DNA of 64,000 bases, from positions 2,569,501 through 2,633,500 of the forward strand of contig NZ_CP136187.1 of assembly GCF_033193315.1 (NCBI RefSeq). Reading direction: 5' to 3'. Position numbers and translations under genes: made by a program. This stretch comes from Agathobaculum sp. NTUH-O15-33 (lineage in GTDB: Bacteria; Bacillota; Clostridia; Oscillospirales; Butyricicoccaceae). Under the pieces are notes generated by a model. That model made no database searches and was not told the origin of the DNA. It worked only from the letters and a program-made list of their open reading frames with translations. Positions 24,036-34,051 of the stretch are shown here, in pieces (within the stretch, counting starts at the first letter, position 1; every line of letters starts with the position of its first letter).

Positions 24036-25175
24036 TTATTTAGCCGCACGTAATAGACTGAACACCTGCAGCGCAGTTAGAAACAGGTTGTGGGCTGCAT
24101 TTTCAGGATGCAGCGCGTGCTCCAGCGTGCAAGGCGCTTGCAGGATTGGAAAGTATGCGTCGATCCCCTCCGCATTCAGCGCCTCCGCATCGGGCGCAGC
24201 ACTGCCGCAAAAGGCGACTACCAGTGCACCGGAGCGCTTTGCCATGCGGGCGACCGTGGCCGGAGCCTTTCCCATCACGGTCTGCGCGTCCAGTCGGCCT
24301 TCGCCTGTGATTACCAGATCGGCATCCTGCGCATGTGTTGTGAAGCCTACGTTGTTGAGAATCACCTCGGCTCCAGACTGTAACTTTGCGCCGCAAAAGG
24401 ATACGAGCGCATAGCCTAGACCGCCAGCCGCGCCGCTGCCCGGCATATTTTCTATGGAAATTCCATATTTTTCACGTACGATGCCGGCAAGTCGCGACAG
24501 CGCCTCATCCAGCAGCTGCACCGTACCGGCATCCGCTCCCTTTTGCGGCCCAAATACGGCGGAAGCGCCGTTGGGACCGCATAGCGAGTTCGAGACGTCG
24601 CATGCCACTTGCAGGGTGGATACCGCAAGTCGCGGGTCGAGCCCGGTACTATCGATATCCGACACCCTCATCAAATCCGCTCCAAGCATGCCGACCGGAT
24701 CGCCATTTTCGTCCAGAAACTTGCAGCCGAGCGCTTGCAGCATGCCCATACCGCCGTCATTCGTCGCGCTGCCGCCGATACCGATCATAAAATGGCGGCA
24801 GCCCGTGTCCAACGCGTCGCGTATCAACTCGCCCACGCCATAGGTTGTGGTATAAAGCGGATTTCTTTGCTCCTCCGGCACCAGCGCCAACCCGGCCGCC
24901 GACGCCATTTCCACAACCGCTGTTCGTCCGTTTTCAAGGATACCGTACAGCGCGTTAACCGGTTTCCCCAACGGTCCTATGACGCGCACCCGCCGTTTTT
25001 CCCCGTGCAGACTATCCACGACCGCATCCACCGTTCCCTCCCCGCCGTCCGCCAATGGTAAAACCGTGATTTTTGCGTTTGGAAACACCTGTCGCGCTGC
25101 CGCCGCCACGGTTCTCCCTGCTTGCAACGATGTCAGGCTCTCCTTAAAGGAATCGATCGCGATCACAATTTTCAT
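24036..25175 (-). CDS. Glycerate kinase (GlxK/GarK family)
   Basis: This cytoplasmic kinase phosphorylates glycerate to 2- or 3-phosphoglycerate, feeding lower glycolysis. The 379-residue length and the motifs IAIDSFKESLTSLQAG, PLADGGEGTVDA and IGGSATNDGGMGM define this family, as does MPGSGAAGGLGYAL later. It is the last gene of the catabolic operon. Preceded by a hydroxyacid dehydrogenase, it suggests that one end product of the pathway is glycerate made from hydroxypyruvate or tartronate semialdehyde. Confidence 0.93.
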   Translation of the reverse strand: MKIVIAIDSFKESLTSLQAGRTVAAAARQVFPNAKITVLPLADGGEGTVDAVVDSLHGEKRRVRVIGPLGKPVNALYGILENGRTAVVEMASAAGLALVPEEQRNPLYTTTYGVGELIRDALDTGCRHFMIGIGGSATNDGGMGMLQALGCKFLDENGDPVGMLGADLMRVSDIDSTGLDPRLAVSTLQVACDVSNSLCGPNGASAVFGPQKGADAGTVQLLDEALSRLAGIVREKYGISIENMPGSGAAGGLGYALVSFCGAKLQSGAEVILNNVGFTTHAQDADLVITGEGRLDAQTVMGKAPATVARMAKRSGALVVAFCGSAAPDAEALNAEGIDAYFPILQAPCTLEHALHPENAAHNLFLTALQVFSLLRAAK

Positions 25176-25203
25176 ATGCTTCTCCTTTGCCGCGCATACG
25201 CGA

Positions 25204-26169
25204 TTACGAATTGACGACGTTTATAGGCGTGCCCGCTAAAAAGGCTTTCAGGTTTTCCATCGCGCATGTCAGGATGCGCGCGCGGCTCTCTTTTGGGGCC
25301 CAAGAAATATGCGGTGTGATGATACAGCGCGGTGCGGAAAGCAGCGGATTATCTCCGCTGATCGGTTCGCTGGATACTACATCGACTGCCGCCGCCGCTA
25401 CTTTTCCCGCATGCAGCGCATCCGCCAAATCCTGCTCCACGATCAGCGGGCCGCGGCTGTTGTTAATCAGAATAACGCCGTCCTTCATCTTGGCGATGGT
25501 TTCCCGGTTAATCATCCCCTCGGTCTCGGGGAACAGAGGGCAATGAAGGGTGACCACGTCGGAAAGCGCCAACAGACCATCCAGATTGGTGTACTGTGCG
25601 ATCTGTTTTCCCGTGTCGGTCTGTACCGCGTCAAACGCAAGCACATGCATGCCAAGCGCCTTTGCGATGCGTCCGGTCGCTTGTCCGATTCGGCCAAAGC
25701 CGATAATCCCGATCGTTTTGTCAAACAGCTCAATCAGCGGATAGTCCCAAAAGCACCAGTCGCTGCACTGTTCCCACTTGCCATCATGTACCGCTTGATC
25801 ATGGTGGCCGATGTGATGGCAAATCTCCAGCAGCAGCGCAATGGCGAACTGACTGACTGAAGCTACGCCATACGACGGCACGTTCGTCACCGGTATGCCC
25901 TTCTCTCGCGCGTAGCGGTAGTCGACTACGTTGTAGCCCGTTGCCAATAGGCCGATAAACCGGATCGAGGGACAGCGGTCAAGCACGTTACGCGTAACAG
26001 GCGTTTTATTGGTGTAGACGATTTCTGCATCGCCAATGCGGCGAATGATTTCCGTTTCATCCGCAAGCGGCGTCCGATCGTAAACGGTCAATTCTCCGAA
26101 CGTTTCCAGACCGCTCCAGCTTAGATCTCCCGGGTTTTCGGTGTAGCCATCCAAAATGACAATTTTCAT
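25204..26169 (-). CDS. D-isomer-specific 2-hydroxyacid dehydrogenase
   Basis: This NAD(P)-dependent enzyme of 321 residues interconverts a 2-keto acid and a D-2-hydroxyacid. The Rossmann motif is IGIIGFGRIGQATGRIA. The catalytic Arg lies in INNSRGPLIVE, the Glu in VVSSEPISG and the His in ITPHISWAPKES. Next to glycerate kinase, hydroxypyruvate reductase (hydroxypyruvate to D-glycerate) is a reasonable role, but the substrate is not proved by sequence. Confidence 0.9.
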   Translation of the reverse strand: MKIVILDGYTENPGDLSWSGLETFGELTVYDRTPLADETEIIRRIGDAEIVYTNKTPVTRNVLDRCPSIRFIGLLATGYNVVDYRYAREKGIPVTNVPSYGVASVSQFAIALLLEICHHIGHHDQAVHDGKWEQCSDWCFWDYPLIELFDKTIGIIGFGRIGQATGRIAKALGMHVLAFDAVQTDTGKQIAQYTNLDGLLALSDVVTLHCPLFPETEGMINRETIAKMKDGVILINNSRGPLIVEQDLADALHAGKVAAAAVDVVSSEPISGDNPLLSAPRCIITPHISWAPKESRARILTCAMENLKAFLAGTPINVVNS

Positions 26170-26276
26170 AGCATTTCTCCCGTTGCATGTCGATATAGTT
26201 GCGGGTTATACTCAGTATACCGCGCCCTTTTTCAAAAAACAAGGAGCCGCCGGTACGGCGGCTCCTCACGTTCAGC

Positions 26277-27383
26277 TTACTCAATGGTCAATAGTCTCTG
26301 CGGATTGTCCTTGATGATCGCGTCGAACTCATCGTTTTCAACGCCTACCAGATTGCATATCTCACGGAACCTGCCGATGATGTGATTGTAGCAATATCCC
26401 CCGCAGGTGGAAAATCGGTGTCTTTCAGCGGAATCGTGCGATAGCAAAATCCTATCCTGATAGCCGCGCACGATCAGCTTATATACCGCCTGCGCGCGCT
26501 GCTTATCGGAGGCGTTGCACCATGCGCCATAAGTCATTTTCTCGTAGCTCATGTTGCCGACGCCGTCAAAGGAGATATACGCGCCCTTGTCCATCAGCGC
26601 CTGCAAATGTCCGAAAGCGTCGCTTTCGCTCCAATTATCCTGAATTAAGCAGGCTTCTCTGTGACTGAAGGCAAACTTGTTAAGGTCCATACCTTCTTCC
26701 TCAAACACTTTCAGGATTTTAAAATCATGCCGCCACTGGTATACGTTGACATGCACGTTGACCGGCAGACCGGTTTCCTTTGCCGCGATCGCGGCGGCGC
26801 GCAGGCACTTCCATTCGTCGTCGGTAATGACGTCGCTTGTACCGATCTCGCCGATGATCCCAGGCTTAATACCGGTTTTGCCATAACCGTTACGAATGAT
26901 ATCAATATACTGCCGCGCCAAATCGTCCACAGTCAGCTTGCTAAAATCGGTCTTTCCGTTTGGTGGGAAGTGCCCGACAGCGCCGACGATATAAATGCCG
27001 GACTGTTCGGCCAAAGCCTTGATGCGTTCCCAGTGCTCGTCGGTGGGCTTGCCCTCCGCATAAAACTTGGTGTTGTCGTCACAGGTCAGGTCGACGACCG
27101 TGCCGCCGCCGGCCCTCTGAAAGCGCCTGAGCTCCTCAACAAAGAGCGCATCGTCATAATTGAGCAAATTATCGCGTACACCATAGAAGTTTTCATTCAG
27201 GATGTAGTGCAGATTGTCCAGTGTGACCGGCTGCTCGAAATACTGCCGTTTTTCAGGGTCCGAGTCGGGCATTTCATAGTGATTGAGCCAGTTCAGCGTG
27301 TGCTCGTGTGGAAGCGTATGTCCCAGCATCTTTGGCTCGACAGGCCCCTGCACGGTCATAACCTTGCCTAAATTTTCTTTCAT
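26277..27383 (-). CDS. Phosphotriesterase-family metal-dependent hydrolase
   Basis: This is an amidohydrolase-superfamily protein of 368 residues. The first metal site is in LGHTLPHEHTLNW and later ligands are in FSHREACL and LLSHDSAERHR. Where classical phosphotriesterases have a carboxylated Lys, this one has Glu in GIIGEIGTSDVI, as in PhP/YhfV-type homologues. Relatives in sugar operons are lactonases or sugar-phosphate hydrolases, so it may open a sugar lactone made by the operon's dehydrogenases. That role is inference. Confidence 0.85.
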   Translation of the reverse strand: MKENLGKVMTVQGPVEPKMLGHTLPHEHTLNWLNHYEMPDSDPEKRQYFEQPVTLDNLHYILNENFYGVRDNLLNYDDALFVEELRRFQRAGGGTVVDLTCDDNTKFYAEGKPTDEHWERIKALAEQSGIYIVGAVGHFPPNGKTDFSKLTVDDLARQYIDIIRNGYGKTGIKPGIIGEIGTSDVITDDEWKCLRAAAIAAKETGLPVNVHVNVYQWRHDFKILKVFEEEGMDLNKFAFSHREACLIQDNWSESDAFGHLQALMDKGAYISFDGVGNMSYEKMTYGAWCNASDKQRAQAVYKLIVRGYQDRILLSHDSAERHRFSTCGGYCYNHIIGRFREICNLVGVENDEFDAIIKDNPQRLLTIE

Positions 27384-27407
27384 GGCCGCTTTTCCTTTCC
27401 CAAGCTT

Positions 27408-28400
27408 TTAATAATCCTTATAATCCGCTACATTCGATGCGTCGACCGCGCTGAACGGAACGATTTTATCCGTTGGCTCCTTGCCATCGCGAATCTCTAT
27501 GCAAAGTTCAATAAACGCTTTCGCCTGCGCCTTGTAGTCTTGTAAGACACTCATGGACATTTCACCCGCCGCGATGGAATCCTGCGCTTCGGCGGAAGCG
27601 TCGAATCCGGCCACGATCACATCGCCGTCGAAACGGTCGGCCGCTTTCATCGCTTCGATGGCCGGCAGCGCGGTCTCATCAGCGGTTGTCACAACACACT
27701 TGATGTTGTCGTATGCCTGTAGCCAGTTTTCCATGATCTTCAGGCCTTCGTCGCGGTTGTTATGCGCATCCTCGCGGGCGGCGACGGTAACGTCGTCACG
27801 TCCGGCGTCCTTTAGCGCCGTTAGCATGCCTTCCTCGCGGGCCAGCGATTGTTGATCGCCGTCATGGCTGGCCATATAAAAAATCTCTGCGTTTTGCGGG
27901 AGATGCTCTGCCAGCCACTGCCCCTGCAAATAGCCGCCGTCATAATTCTCCGATCCGACATAGGCATATTTCTCATAGCCGTCCGCCCGGTCGGTCAAAC
28001 CGTTCAGCAGACCCACGCACCATGCGTCCGCTTCCGCACAGGCGGTTGCGACCGGCATGCAAGCATCGGAGTCGTCCCAAATGCCGCCGACGACCTGCGC
28101 CCTTTGCGCCAGCATGGATTCCGCGTTGCTGATCTCGGTATAAACATCACGGTTTGCCTGTGTCAGCAGCACGGTCATGCCCTCGGCCTCCCCGTACTCC
28201 TTGATCGCGTTGGCAAAATTCATGCAATAGACGCAGGAGCTTGTGGAATATTCGCAGCCAATGATAAACTCCTTTGCGCTTCCCGCGGAGGCGCTGTCCG
28301 CGCCGCTCTCCTCTGCGCTTGGCGCCGCCGGTTCGCCGCATGCCGACAGTCCGCCCACAAGCATCAGTGCCGCCACCAAAATGCTGATTGCTCTTTTCAT
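27408..28400 (-). CDS. Sugar ABC transporter substrate-binding lipoprotein (RbsB-like)
   Basis: This periplasmic-binding-protein family 4 member of 330 residues starts MKRAISILVAALMLVGG with a lipobox Cys at residue 21 (LSACG). It has the two-lobe pattern typical of ribose/galactose-type receptors, including FIGCEYSTSSCVYCMNFANA near the N-terminus and GDVIVAGFDASAEAQDSI near the C-terminus. It captures the sugar outside the cell and delivers it to the permease encoded next. Confidence 0.9.
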   Translation of the reverse strand: MKRAISILVAALMLVGGLSACGEPAAPSAEESGADSASAGSAKEFIIGCEYSTSSCVYCMNFANAIKEYGEAEGMTVLLTQANRDVYTEISNAESMLAQRAQVVGGIWDDSDACMPVATACAEADAWCVGLLNGLTDRADGYEKYAYVGSENYDGGYLQGQWLAEHLPQNAEIFYMASHDGDQQSLAREEGMLTALKDAGRDDVTVAAREDAHNNRDEGLKIMENWLQAYDNIKCVVTTADETALPAIEAMKAADRFDGDVIVAGFDASAEAQDSIAAGEMSMSVLQDYKAQAKAFIELCIEIRDGKEPTDKIVPFSAVDASNVADYKDY

Positions 28401-28453
28401 GATTTTTCCTCCTTTGATATTGGTTTAATGTGAATGAAATTTAGCGTGCCTAC

Positions 28454-29425
28454 TCACTTGTTGCTTTTTTTCGTATTGATATCAATAATGACCGCCACAG
28501 CGATCAGCAAACCCTTTGCGATCGTCTGCCAGTTACTGTCAAGCCCCATCAAAATCATGACGTTATTGATGATACCGACGATGATGGCGCCGACGATGAC
28601 GTTGAACATCGAGCCGTGGCCGCCGCTGAAGCTGGTACCGCCGACCACAGTCGCCGTGATCGCGTCGAATTCATACCCGCCGGTCGTGATGTTGGGCGTT
28701 GCCGCCATCATGCGCGACGTAAGGATCAGCCCCGCGATACCGACCAGCGCGCCGTTGATCACATAGGTCAGTCGAAGGATTCGGTTCACATTGATACCCG
28801 CCGCGATACTAGCCTTCAGGTTACCGCCAATGGCGTACATGTATAGGCCAAGTCTGGTTCGTTTGAGCATAAACTGCATAAGAATTAGTACAAGCGCGAG
28901 CAAAACCAGCATATTGGGTATGAAATCAAACAACTTACCCTGACTTAACCATTTCAGCTTATCCAACCCTTTTATCGTTTTGCCGCCGCTGTAAAGATAG
29001 CTCATGCCTTCAGCAAGGCTCATAATGGCAAGCGTTGCGATAAACGGCGGCAGCTTGAACCAAGTAATCATGCTACCGCTGATGTAATTGAGCACGATGC
29101 CGATCAGCATGGCGACGGCAAAGCATACGATCACGGAATTTGTTTGCAACAGCGCATTGGCTGCAAAGCAAGAGGAGACAGCCGCGACAGCCGAGGCGGA
29201 CAGATCGATACATCCGCTGACGAGCAATATCGTTTCGCCCGCCGCAATGACCGCGACCGCCGTGATCTGCTTCATGACGTTCGTTAGGTTGGAAGCTTTC
29301 AAAAAATTGGGGTTTGCGATACAAGCCCCGAGAAACACGATGATCATGATCAAGAAAATGCCGTATTTCTGATAAATTTCGCCTACACTGCTTTTGTTGA
29401 GCTTGGAACCTACGCCATTCTTCAT
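28454..29425 (-). CDS. Sugar ABC transporter permease (RbsC-like)
   Basis: This is a 323-residue integral membrane protein with eight to ten hydrophobic segments. TNVMKQITAVAVIAAGETI, GCIDLSASAVAA and GLILTSRMMAATPNITTGG are diagnostic of the BPD_transp_2 ribose-type permeases. Its start ATG overlaps the ATPase stop. It pairs with the ATPase and binding protein on either side. Confidence 0.92.
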   Translation of the reverse strand: MKNGVGSKLNKSSVGEIYQKYGIFLIMIIVFLGACIANPNFLKASNLTNVMKQITAVAVIAAGETILLVSGCIDLSASAVAAVSSCFAANALLQTNSVIVCFAVAMLIGIVLNYISGSMITWFKLPPFIATLAIMSLAEGMSYLYSGGKTIKGLDKLKWLSQGKLFDFIPNMLVLLALVLILMQFMLKRTRLGLYMYAIGGNLKASIAAGINVNRILRLTYVINGALVGIAGLILTSRMMAATPNITTGGYEFDAITATVVGGTSFSGGHGSMFNVIVGAIIVGIINNVMILMGLDSNWQTIAKGLLIAVAVIIDINTKKSNK

Positions 29426-30924
29426 AGTTTTCTCCCCCCATCGATGATGGTTTTCATGATACCGTCCTGCGTCGCGTTTTCGTGCGGAAATTCGTCCAGA
29501 ATACGGCCGCTGTCCATCACGATGATGCGCTGGCTGACATTGATGACCTCCGGCATTTCCGAGCTGACGATGATGATCGCCATGCCCTGCGCCGCAAGAT
29601 CTTTAATAATCTGATATATCTCCTGTTTCGCACCGATGTCGATGCCTCGCGTCGGCTCATCCATAATCAGAACCTTGACATCCTTTCGGATCAGCCACTT
29701 GGCCAGCACAACCTTTTGCTGATTACCGCCGGAAAGAAACGCGGTCTTTTGGTGAATAGACGGCGTTTTGATCCGTAAAAGCTCTGTTTGCCCGCTCACC
29801 TCCCGCGCAATGCGTTTGAAATCCAAACTGCCGTATTTTGAGTATTCCTTTGCGCTGGGGAGCATCACATTCTCGCTCACCGTAAGATCGCCCACAAACC
29901 CATGGATGGCGCGGTCCTCAAACACCAGACAGATTCCGGCCCGAATTGCGTCTTGGGTTGAGCGTATCTTGACTTTTTCTTTGTTGATAAAAATACTGCC
30001 GCTTTGGTATGGATCCATGCCGAAAAGTGCGCGCATCACTTCGCTGCGTCCCGCTCCGACCATGCCCGAAAAGCCCAGCACCTCGCCCTGATGCAGTGTA
30101 AAAGAGATATTTTCGAATACGCCCTGTCTGGTCAGGCCCTCCACACGGAGCACCTCTTCCGTGCCGCATGTTCCCACGGGAGGATACACCTTACCCATAT
30201 CGCGGCCGACCATCATTTGTATGATCTTAGCCTCCGAAGCTTCTTTTCTTGGAATGGAGCCGATCAGCTTTGCATCGCGCAGAACGGTAATCGCGTCGCA
30301 CAGCTCCATAATCTCATCTAGCTTATGACTGATGTAAACGACCGCTATCCCTTTAGCCTTGAGCGCCCTGACCTGCTCGAACATTTTCTGAGTTTCCACC
30401 GTGGTAAGCGACGAGGTGGGTTCGTCCATGATCACAACCTCCGCGCCGCGTGAGATCGCTTTGATGATCTCTACCATTTGACACTGAGCGATACTGATAT
30501 CGCTCATTTTGGTTGTCGGTTCCATTTGTAACTTGAGCTCGTTGATCAGTTCTTTTGTCTTTTGACAGCGCGTTTTCTTGCTGATCACACCGCCTGTGGC
30601 GGGCTCCCGCCCCAGAAATATATTTTCCTCAATGGTCAGTCCGGGCACATAGGCCAGTTCCTGCGGGACGATCGATATTCCCGCGTCCAGCGCTTCCCGC
30701 TCGCTACGAAAGTCAACGACTCGCCCCTTATAGCGGACTTCGCCCGCATCCTTTTTATAGGTGCCGGATAGTATTTTCATTAAGGTAGATTTGCCCGCGC
30801 CGTTTTCACCGACCAGTGCGTGAATACTGCCTCGCCGCAGCGTTAAGCTTACGGAATCCAGCGCTTTAACGCCGGGAAAGCTTTTTGTAATGTCCTTCAT
30901 TTCAACGATCACGTTGTTTTCCAT
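29422..30924 (-). CDS. Sugar ABC transporter ATP-binding protein with two ATPase domains (RbsA-like)
   Basis: This 500-residue duplicated ATPase has Walker A GENGAGKST and Walker B VVIMDEPTSSL in the N-terminal half; LIMDEPTRGIDIG and signature LSGGNQQKV lie in the C-terminal half, as usual for the ribose/galactose family. The N-terminal signature is degenerate (ISIAQCQMVEI) and the C-terminal Walker A is GMVGAGRSEV, both normal in this family. It powers import with the adjacent permease. It is also the closest visible relative of the ABC-like domain in the sensor kinase at 36140-37978. Confidence 0.94.
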   Translation of the reverse strand: MENNVIVEMKDITKSFPGVKALDSVSLTLRRGSIHALVGENGAGKSTLMKILSGTYKKDAGEVRYKGRVVDFRSEREALDAGISIVPQELAYVPGLTIEENIFLGREPATGGVISKKTRCQKTKELINELKLQMEPTTKMSDISIAQCQMVEIIKAISRGAEVVIMDEPTSSLTTVETQKMFEQVRALKAKGIAVVYISHKLDEIMELCDAITVLRDAKLIGSIPRKEASEAKIIQMMVGRDMGKVYPPVGTCGTEEVLRVEGLTRQGVFENISFTLHQGEVLGFSGMVGAGRSEVMRALFGMDPYQSGSIFINKEKVKIRSTQDAIRAGICLVFEDRAIHGFVGDLTVSENVMLPSAKEYSKYGSLDFKRIAREVSGQTELLRIKTPSIHQKTAFLSGGNQQKVVLAKWLIRKDVKVLIMDEPTRGIDIGAKQEIYQIIKDLAAQGMAIIIVSSEMPEVINVSQRIIVMDSGRILDEFPHENATQDGIMKTIIDGGRKL

Positions 30925-30939
30925 AGCTCCCGCCTTTCC

Positions 30940-31917
30940 TCATACGCACGGCGTGATTTTCATGCGTTTGTTCCGGCTTTCCAGAAAAGCCTCCACCTGT
31001 TTCGCGCTTTCAATCCCGGCGGTTGCGCCGACCCTCCCCACAGCCAGTGCGCCCGTGGCCGAAGCGTATGCCGCACAAGCCTCCAGCGGCAGTTCGTGGA
31101 TCAGCCCCGACATGAATCCGGCCGCATAGCAATCGCCCGCGCCGGTCGTATCGATCGGATCAACATAGAAGGGCTGCTGAAAAAAACGCGTTTTCTTATT
31201 TTTGATCAGGCTTCCTTTTGCACCGAACTTGATTGCCACCGTGCCGATGCCTAAATTCAAAAAGTAATCCGCCATTTCATCGGGATCACGCTTGCCGGAC
31301 AGCATGGCTGCTTCCCGTTCGTTGGGAAACAAGTAATCCAGATAGGGCAACGCGTGCCGCAAGCCGTCTAAGGAGCAGTGCGCCGCAGTCGGGCCAACAT
31401 CGGCGCAGGTGATCGCGCCGTTTTGCTTCGCCGTTTGGAATAGATGTGTGAGCGCCCGATCGTCAAACTTTTCATGCACAAAAATGCTGCCGAACGCGAT
31501 GAGCCGCGCCCTCCGTATCACCTCGTAATCCACATCGTCCTCGCAGAACTCGGTGCGTGATGTTTTGTTTTTGCTGATCGTATAGATCCGTTTGTCCTTC
31601 GCGCCGATCAAAATATTATTGGCCGCCGTCGGCGCATCCGGATCGCGGTAGACCGATGCAACGTCCACCCCCGCCGCTTCGGCTTGCTCCAGCAAAAAGC
31701 GGCCGATAAAATCGTCGCCTACTCGACTGATCAAACCCACGCGGTTTCCCAGCTTGCTCATGGCCATCGCTTCGTTTACCGCGTCGCCGCCCGCGCTGTA
31801 GGTGATCGATTCCGCAAGATTTGGCTCGGTTTCCAAAAACGTATTGAAATCCAAGCCGCTTGTTGAAATATCCAGCAGACAGGTGCCCAGACAGATGGCG
31901 TCAAATTTTTTATCCAT
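30940..31917 (-). CDS. PfkB-family carbohydrate kinase
   Basis: This 325-residue ribokinase-fold enzyme has the ATP-binding and catalytic signature DTTGAGDCYAAGFMSGL near residue 259 and the N-terminal sugar-binding GGDAVNEAMAMSKLG. It would phosphorylate the imported sugar or a derivative, making the substrate of the class II aldolase. It is tightly linked (15-base gaps) to its neighbours in the operon. The substrate is not determinable from sequence. Confidence 0.92.
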   Translation of the reverse strand: MDKKFDAICLGTCLLDISTSGLDFNTFLETEPNLAESITYSAGGDAVNEAMAMSKLGNRVGLISRVGDDFIGRFLLEQAEAAGVDVASVYRDPDAPTAANNILIGAKDKRIYTISKNKTSRTEFCEDDVDYEVIRRARLIAFGSIFVHEKFDDRALTHLFQTAKQNGAITCADVGPTAAHCSLDGLRHALPYLDYLFPNEREAAMLSGKRDPDEMADYFLNLGIGTVAIKFGAKGSLIKNKKTRFFQQPFYVDPIDTTGAGDCYAAGFMSGLIHELPLEACAAYASATGALAVGRVGATAGIESAKQVEAFLESRNKRMKITPCV

Positions 31918-31931
31918 GGTATCCCTCCGTT

Positions 31932-32975
31932 TCAGAATTTGATAACGGCTTTGACCACGCTCTGCTTGTTGTGCTCCGCCTGTTCAAACGCAAGCTGTGT
32001 ATCCTCAAAGGCAAATTCATCGGTCGCGAGCTGGTTGATATCGATTCGCCCGCTCGCGATCGCCTCGATCGCCGTGGGATAAATGTTGGCGTAGCGGAAT
32101 GTAAAAATCAGCTTGACCTCTTTTTCCGTCAATTCGTAAAGCGTAAGCGTCGTCGGCGCATTGACGCTGCCGACCTGTAGGATCGTACCGCCGCGTCCAA
32201 TGAGCTTTGCAGCAAGCTGCACGGTTTCCGGCCGCCCGGCTGCTTCCAATACAAAGTTCGGCAGGCCGCCGCCCAGCAGCGTCCGAACCTTTGTGAGCGG
32301 ATCCTCGCGCGCAGAGTTGATCACCGCGTCCGCGCCCAATTCCAATGCTTTTTGCAAACGGTTATCGAATACATCAACCATGATGATCTTAGAAACGCCG
32401 CGGGCTCGTGCCGCCAGCAGCAGCGTCAGACCGATACAGCCCGAACCCAAAATAACGGCTACATCGCCCAGACCGATACCGGCGCGCTTCGTCGCGTGCA
32501 GGCCGATGGAAAGCGGCTCGATCAGCGCGCCCGCTTTGGTATCGACAGTAGCGGGGAGTTTGAACGCCATATGCGCCGGATAGTCGATATAGCGGCGCAG
32601 GGCCCCGTTGAAATACGGCGGACACGCCATAAATTTTACCTCCGGGCACAGGTTGTACCGGCCGCTTTTGCAGAACGCGCACCTACCGCAAGGCACGCCC
32701 GGCTCCAGCGCAACCTTGTCCCCCACCGTCAAGTGCGTGACGTTTTTACCGGTCCGCACAACCTCGCCCGCGCATTCGTGGCCAATGATAAAGGGGAGCT
32801 TATGTGCGCCGTTTGCAACCTCATGGTTGTGGTCGCCGAAAAAGAATAGGTCGGATCCGCAAATGCCCATGTATTCCGTATGTACGATCACCTGATCGTC
32901 GCCGCAATCCGGCATTGGGATTTCCCGCTTTTCCATTTTTCCTACGCCTACCTGATAAAACGCCTCGTTTTTCAT
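31932..32975 (-). CDS. Zinc-dependent medium-chain dehydrogenase (sorbitol/threonine dehydrogenase type)
   Basis: This is an NAD(P)-dependent polyol or sugar dehydrogenase of 347 residues. Catalytic zinc ligands are in MGICGSDLFFFG and IGHECAGEVV. The four-Cys structural zinc site is GVPCGRCAFCKSGRYNLC, and the cofactor motif is VILGSGCIGLTLLL. It is one of two such enzymes in the operon, suggesting successive oxidation/reduction or epimerisation of the sugar. Confidence 0.9.
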   Translation of the reverse strand: MKNEAFYQVGVGKMEKREIPMPDCGDDQVIVHTEYMGICGSDLFFFGDHNHEVANGAHKLPFIIGHECAGEVVRTGKNVTHLTVGDKVALEPGVPCGRCAFCKSGRYNLCPEVKFMACPPYFNGALRRYIDYPAHMAFKLPATVDTKAGALIEPLSIGLHATKRAGIGLGDVAVILGSGCIGLTLLLAARARGVSKIIMVDVFDNRLQKALELGADAVINSAREDPLTKVRTLLGGGLPNFVLEAAGRPETVQLAAKLIGRGGTILQVGSVNAPTTLTLYELTEKEVKLIFTFRYANIYPTAIEAIASGRIDINQLATDEFAFEDTQLAFEQAEHNKQSVVKAVIKF

Positions 32976-32986
32976 CTGTTCCCCTC

Positions 32987-34051
32987 CTATTCCGGCAGCA
33001 GCACTGCTTTGGCGACCTGCTGGGATCGCATCATTTGATACCCAGTTTTATATTCACTAAGCGGTAAAACCGCGCCGATCAGGCTTTGCAGATCAAGCTG
33101 TTTGGTTTCGAGCAGCCGCATCACCTTGGCCCACGAGGTGCCGTTATAACCCATGTGGCCGATCACCGTGATCTGTTTATCAATCAGCGGCAGCAGCGAA
33201 TATCCATACGCTCCGGGCGGATTGCCGATACGGACGAATTTTCCATCGTGCTGCAAATACTCCATGGCCTGATGCATGACAGCGGGCGCACCCGCCGCGT
33301 CCACCACGATGCCAACGCCGTCCTCCCCCGCGAGCTGCCGCACGCGGGCGGGGATGTCCTCCTCATCCGCAACCAGCAGATGTGTCGCGCCAAATTGGTG
33401 AGCCAAGGGAAAGCGCTTTTCCACATCGCTTTTCATGCCGATGCAAATGATGCTGCTCGCACCCGCAAGCTTTGCCATTTGCAAGCTGTATAAGCCGAGC
33501 GGGCCAAGCCCGACGATCACGACCGTGTCCCCCGGCCGGACTTGTGCTTCCTGTATCATGGCACGGTACGCATTGGCGGCGGGCTCCATAATCGCGCCTT
33601 GCTCAAAGGAAACACAGTCCGGAAGCTTCATGAGGCAGCTCGGGTAAAGCTTTAAAATATCGCCGGGGATTCTGCAATATTTTGTAAAGCCGCCGTCCAT
33701 GCCGGAACCAAGCGTTTTGCGGTGCAGACAATGCACAAAATCGCCGCGCAGGCAAGCCGAGCATTGGCCGCACGCATAACCGGTGTTATCGGAAACGACA
33801 CGGTCGCCGATTTTCCAGCGGCCGCTCACACGGCTGCCCAGTTGGCAAATAACGCCGCAAAATTCGTGCCCCAGTACGAACGGATGATCCGCGTTAAACG
33901 CACCGCTTTCCCAGTGCAGGTCGGCGCCGCAGATGCCGGCGGCCCTCACTTCAACCAAAATGTCGTCTTCACCGCAAACTGGAACCGGTATTTCCTGAAG
34001 CGCCAGTTTGCCGCGTTCCAGATACCGCAGCGCGGTCATGGTCTCGCCCAT
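32987..34051 (-). CDS. Zinc-binding medium-chain dehydrogenase
   Basis: The 354-residue enzyme has the catalytic zinc motif AAGICGADLHWE with VLGHEFCGVI, the structural-zinc Cys set in GYACGQCSACLRGDFVHC, and the nucleotide-binding VIVGLGPLGLYSLQ. GAGG AGG lies eight bases before the ATG at 34049-34051, whose A overlaps the aldolase stop. It is a distinct, not recently duplicated, relative of the preceding dehydrogenase. Confidence 0.9.
   Translation of the reverse strand: MGETMTALRYLERGKLALQEIPVPVCGEDDILVEVRAAGICGADLHWESGAFNADHPFVLGHEFCGVICQLGSRVSGRWKIGDRVVSDNTGYACGQCSACLRGDFVHCLHRKTLGSGMDGGFTKYCRIPGDILKLYPSCLMKLPDCVSFEQGAIMEPAANAYRAMIQEAQVRPGDTVVIVGLGPLGLYSLQMAKLAGASSIICIGMKSDVEKRFPLAHQFGATHLLVADEEDIPARVRQLAGEDGVGIVVDAAGAPAVMHQAMEYLQHDGKFVRIGNPPGAYGYSLLPLIDKQITVIGHMGYNGTSWAKVMRLLETKQLDLQSLIGAVLPLSEYKTGYQMMRSQQVAKAVLLPE

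Noticed and set aside
24036..24036. tmRNA, RNase P or SRP RNA for the candidate RNA at 23790-24034
   Set aside because: None of the landmark sequences is present (tag peptide frame and tRNA-like ends, GAGGAAAGUC box, GGTCAGGTCCGGAA loop).
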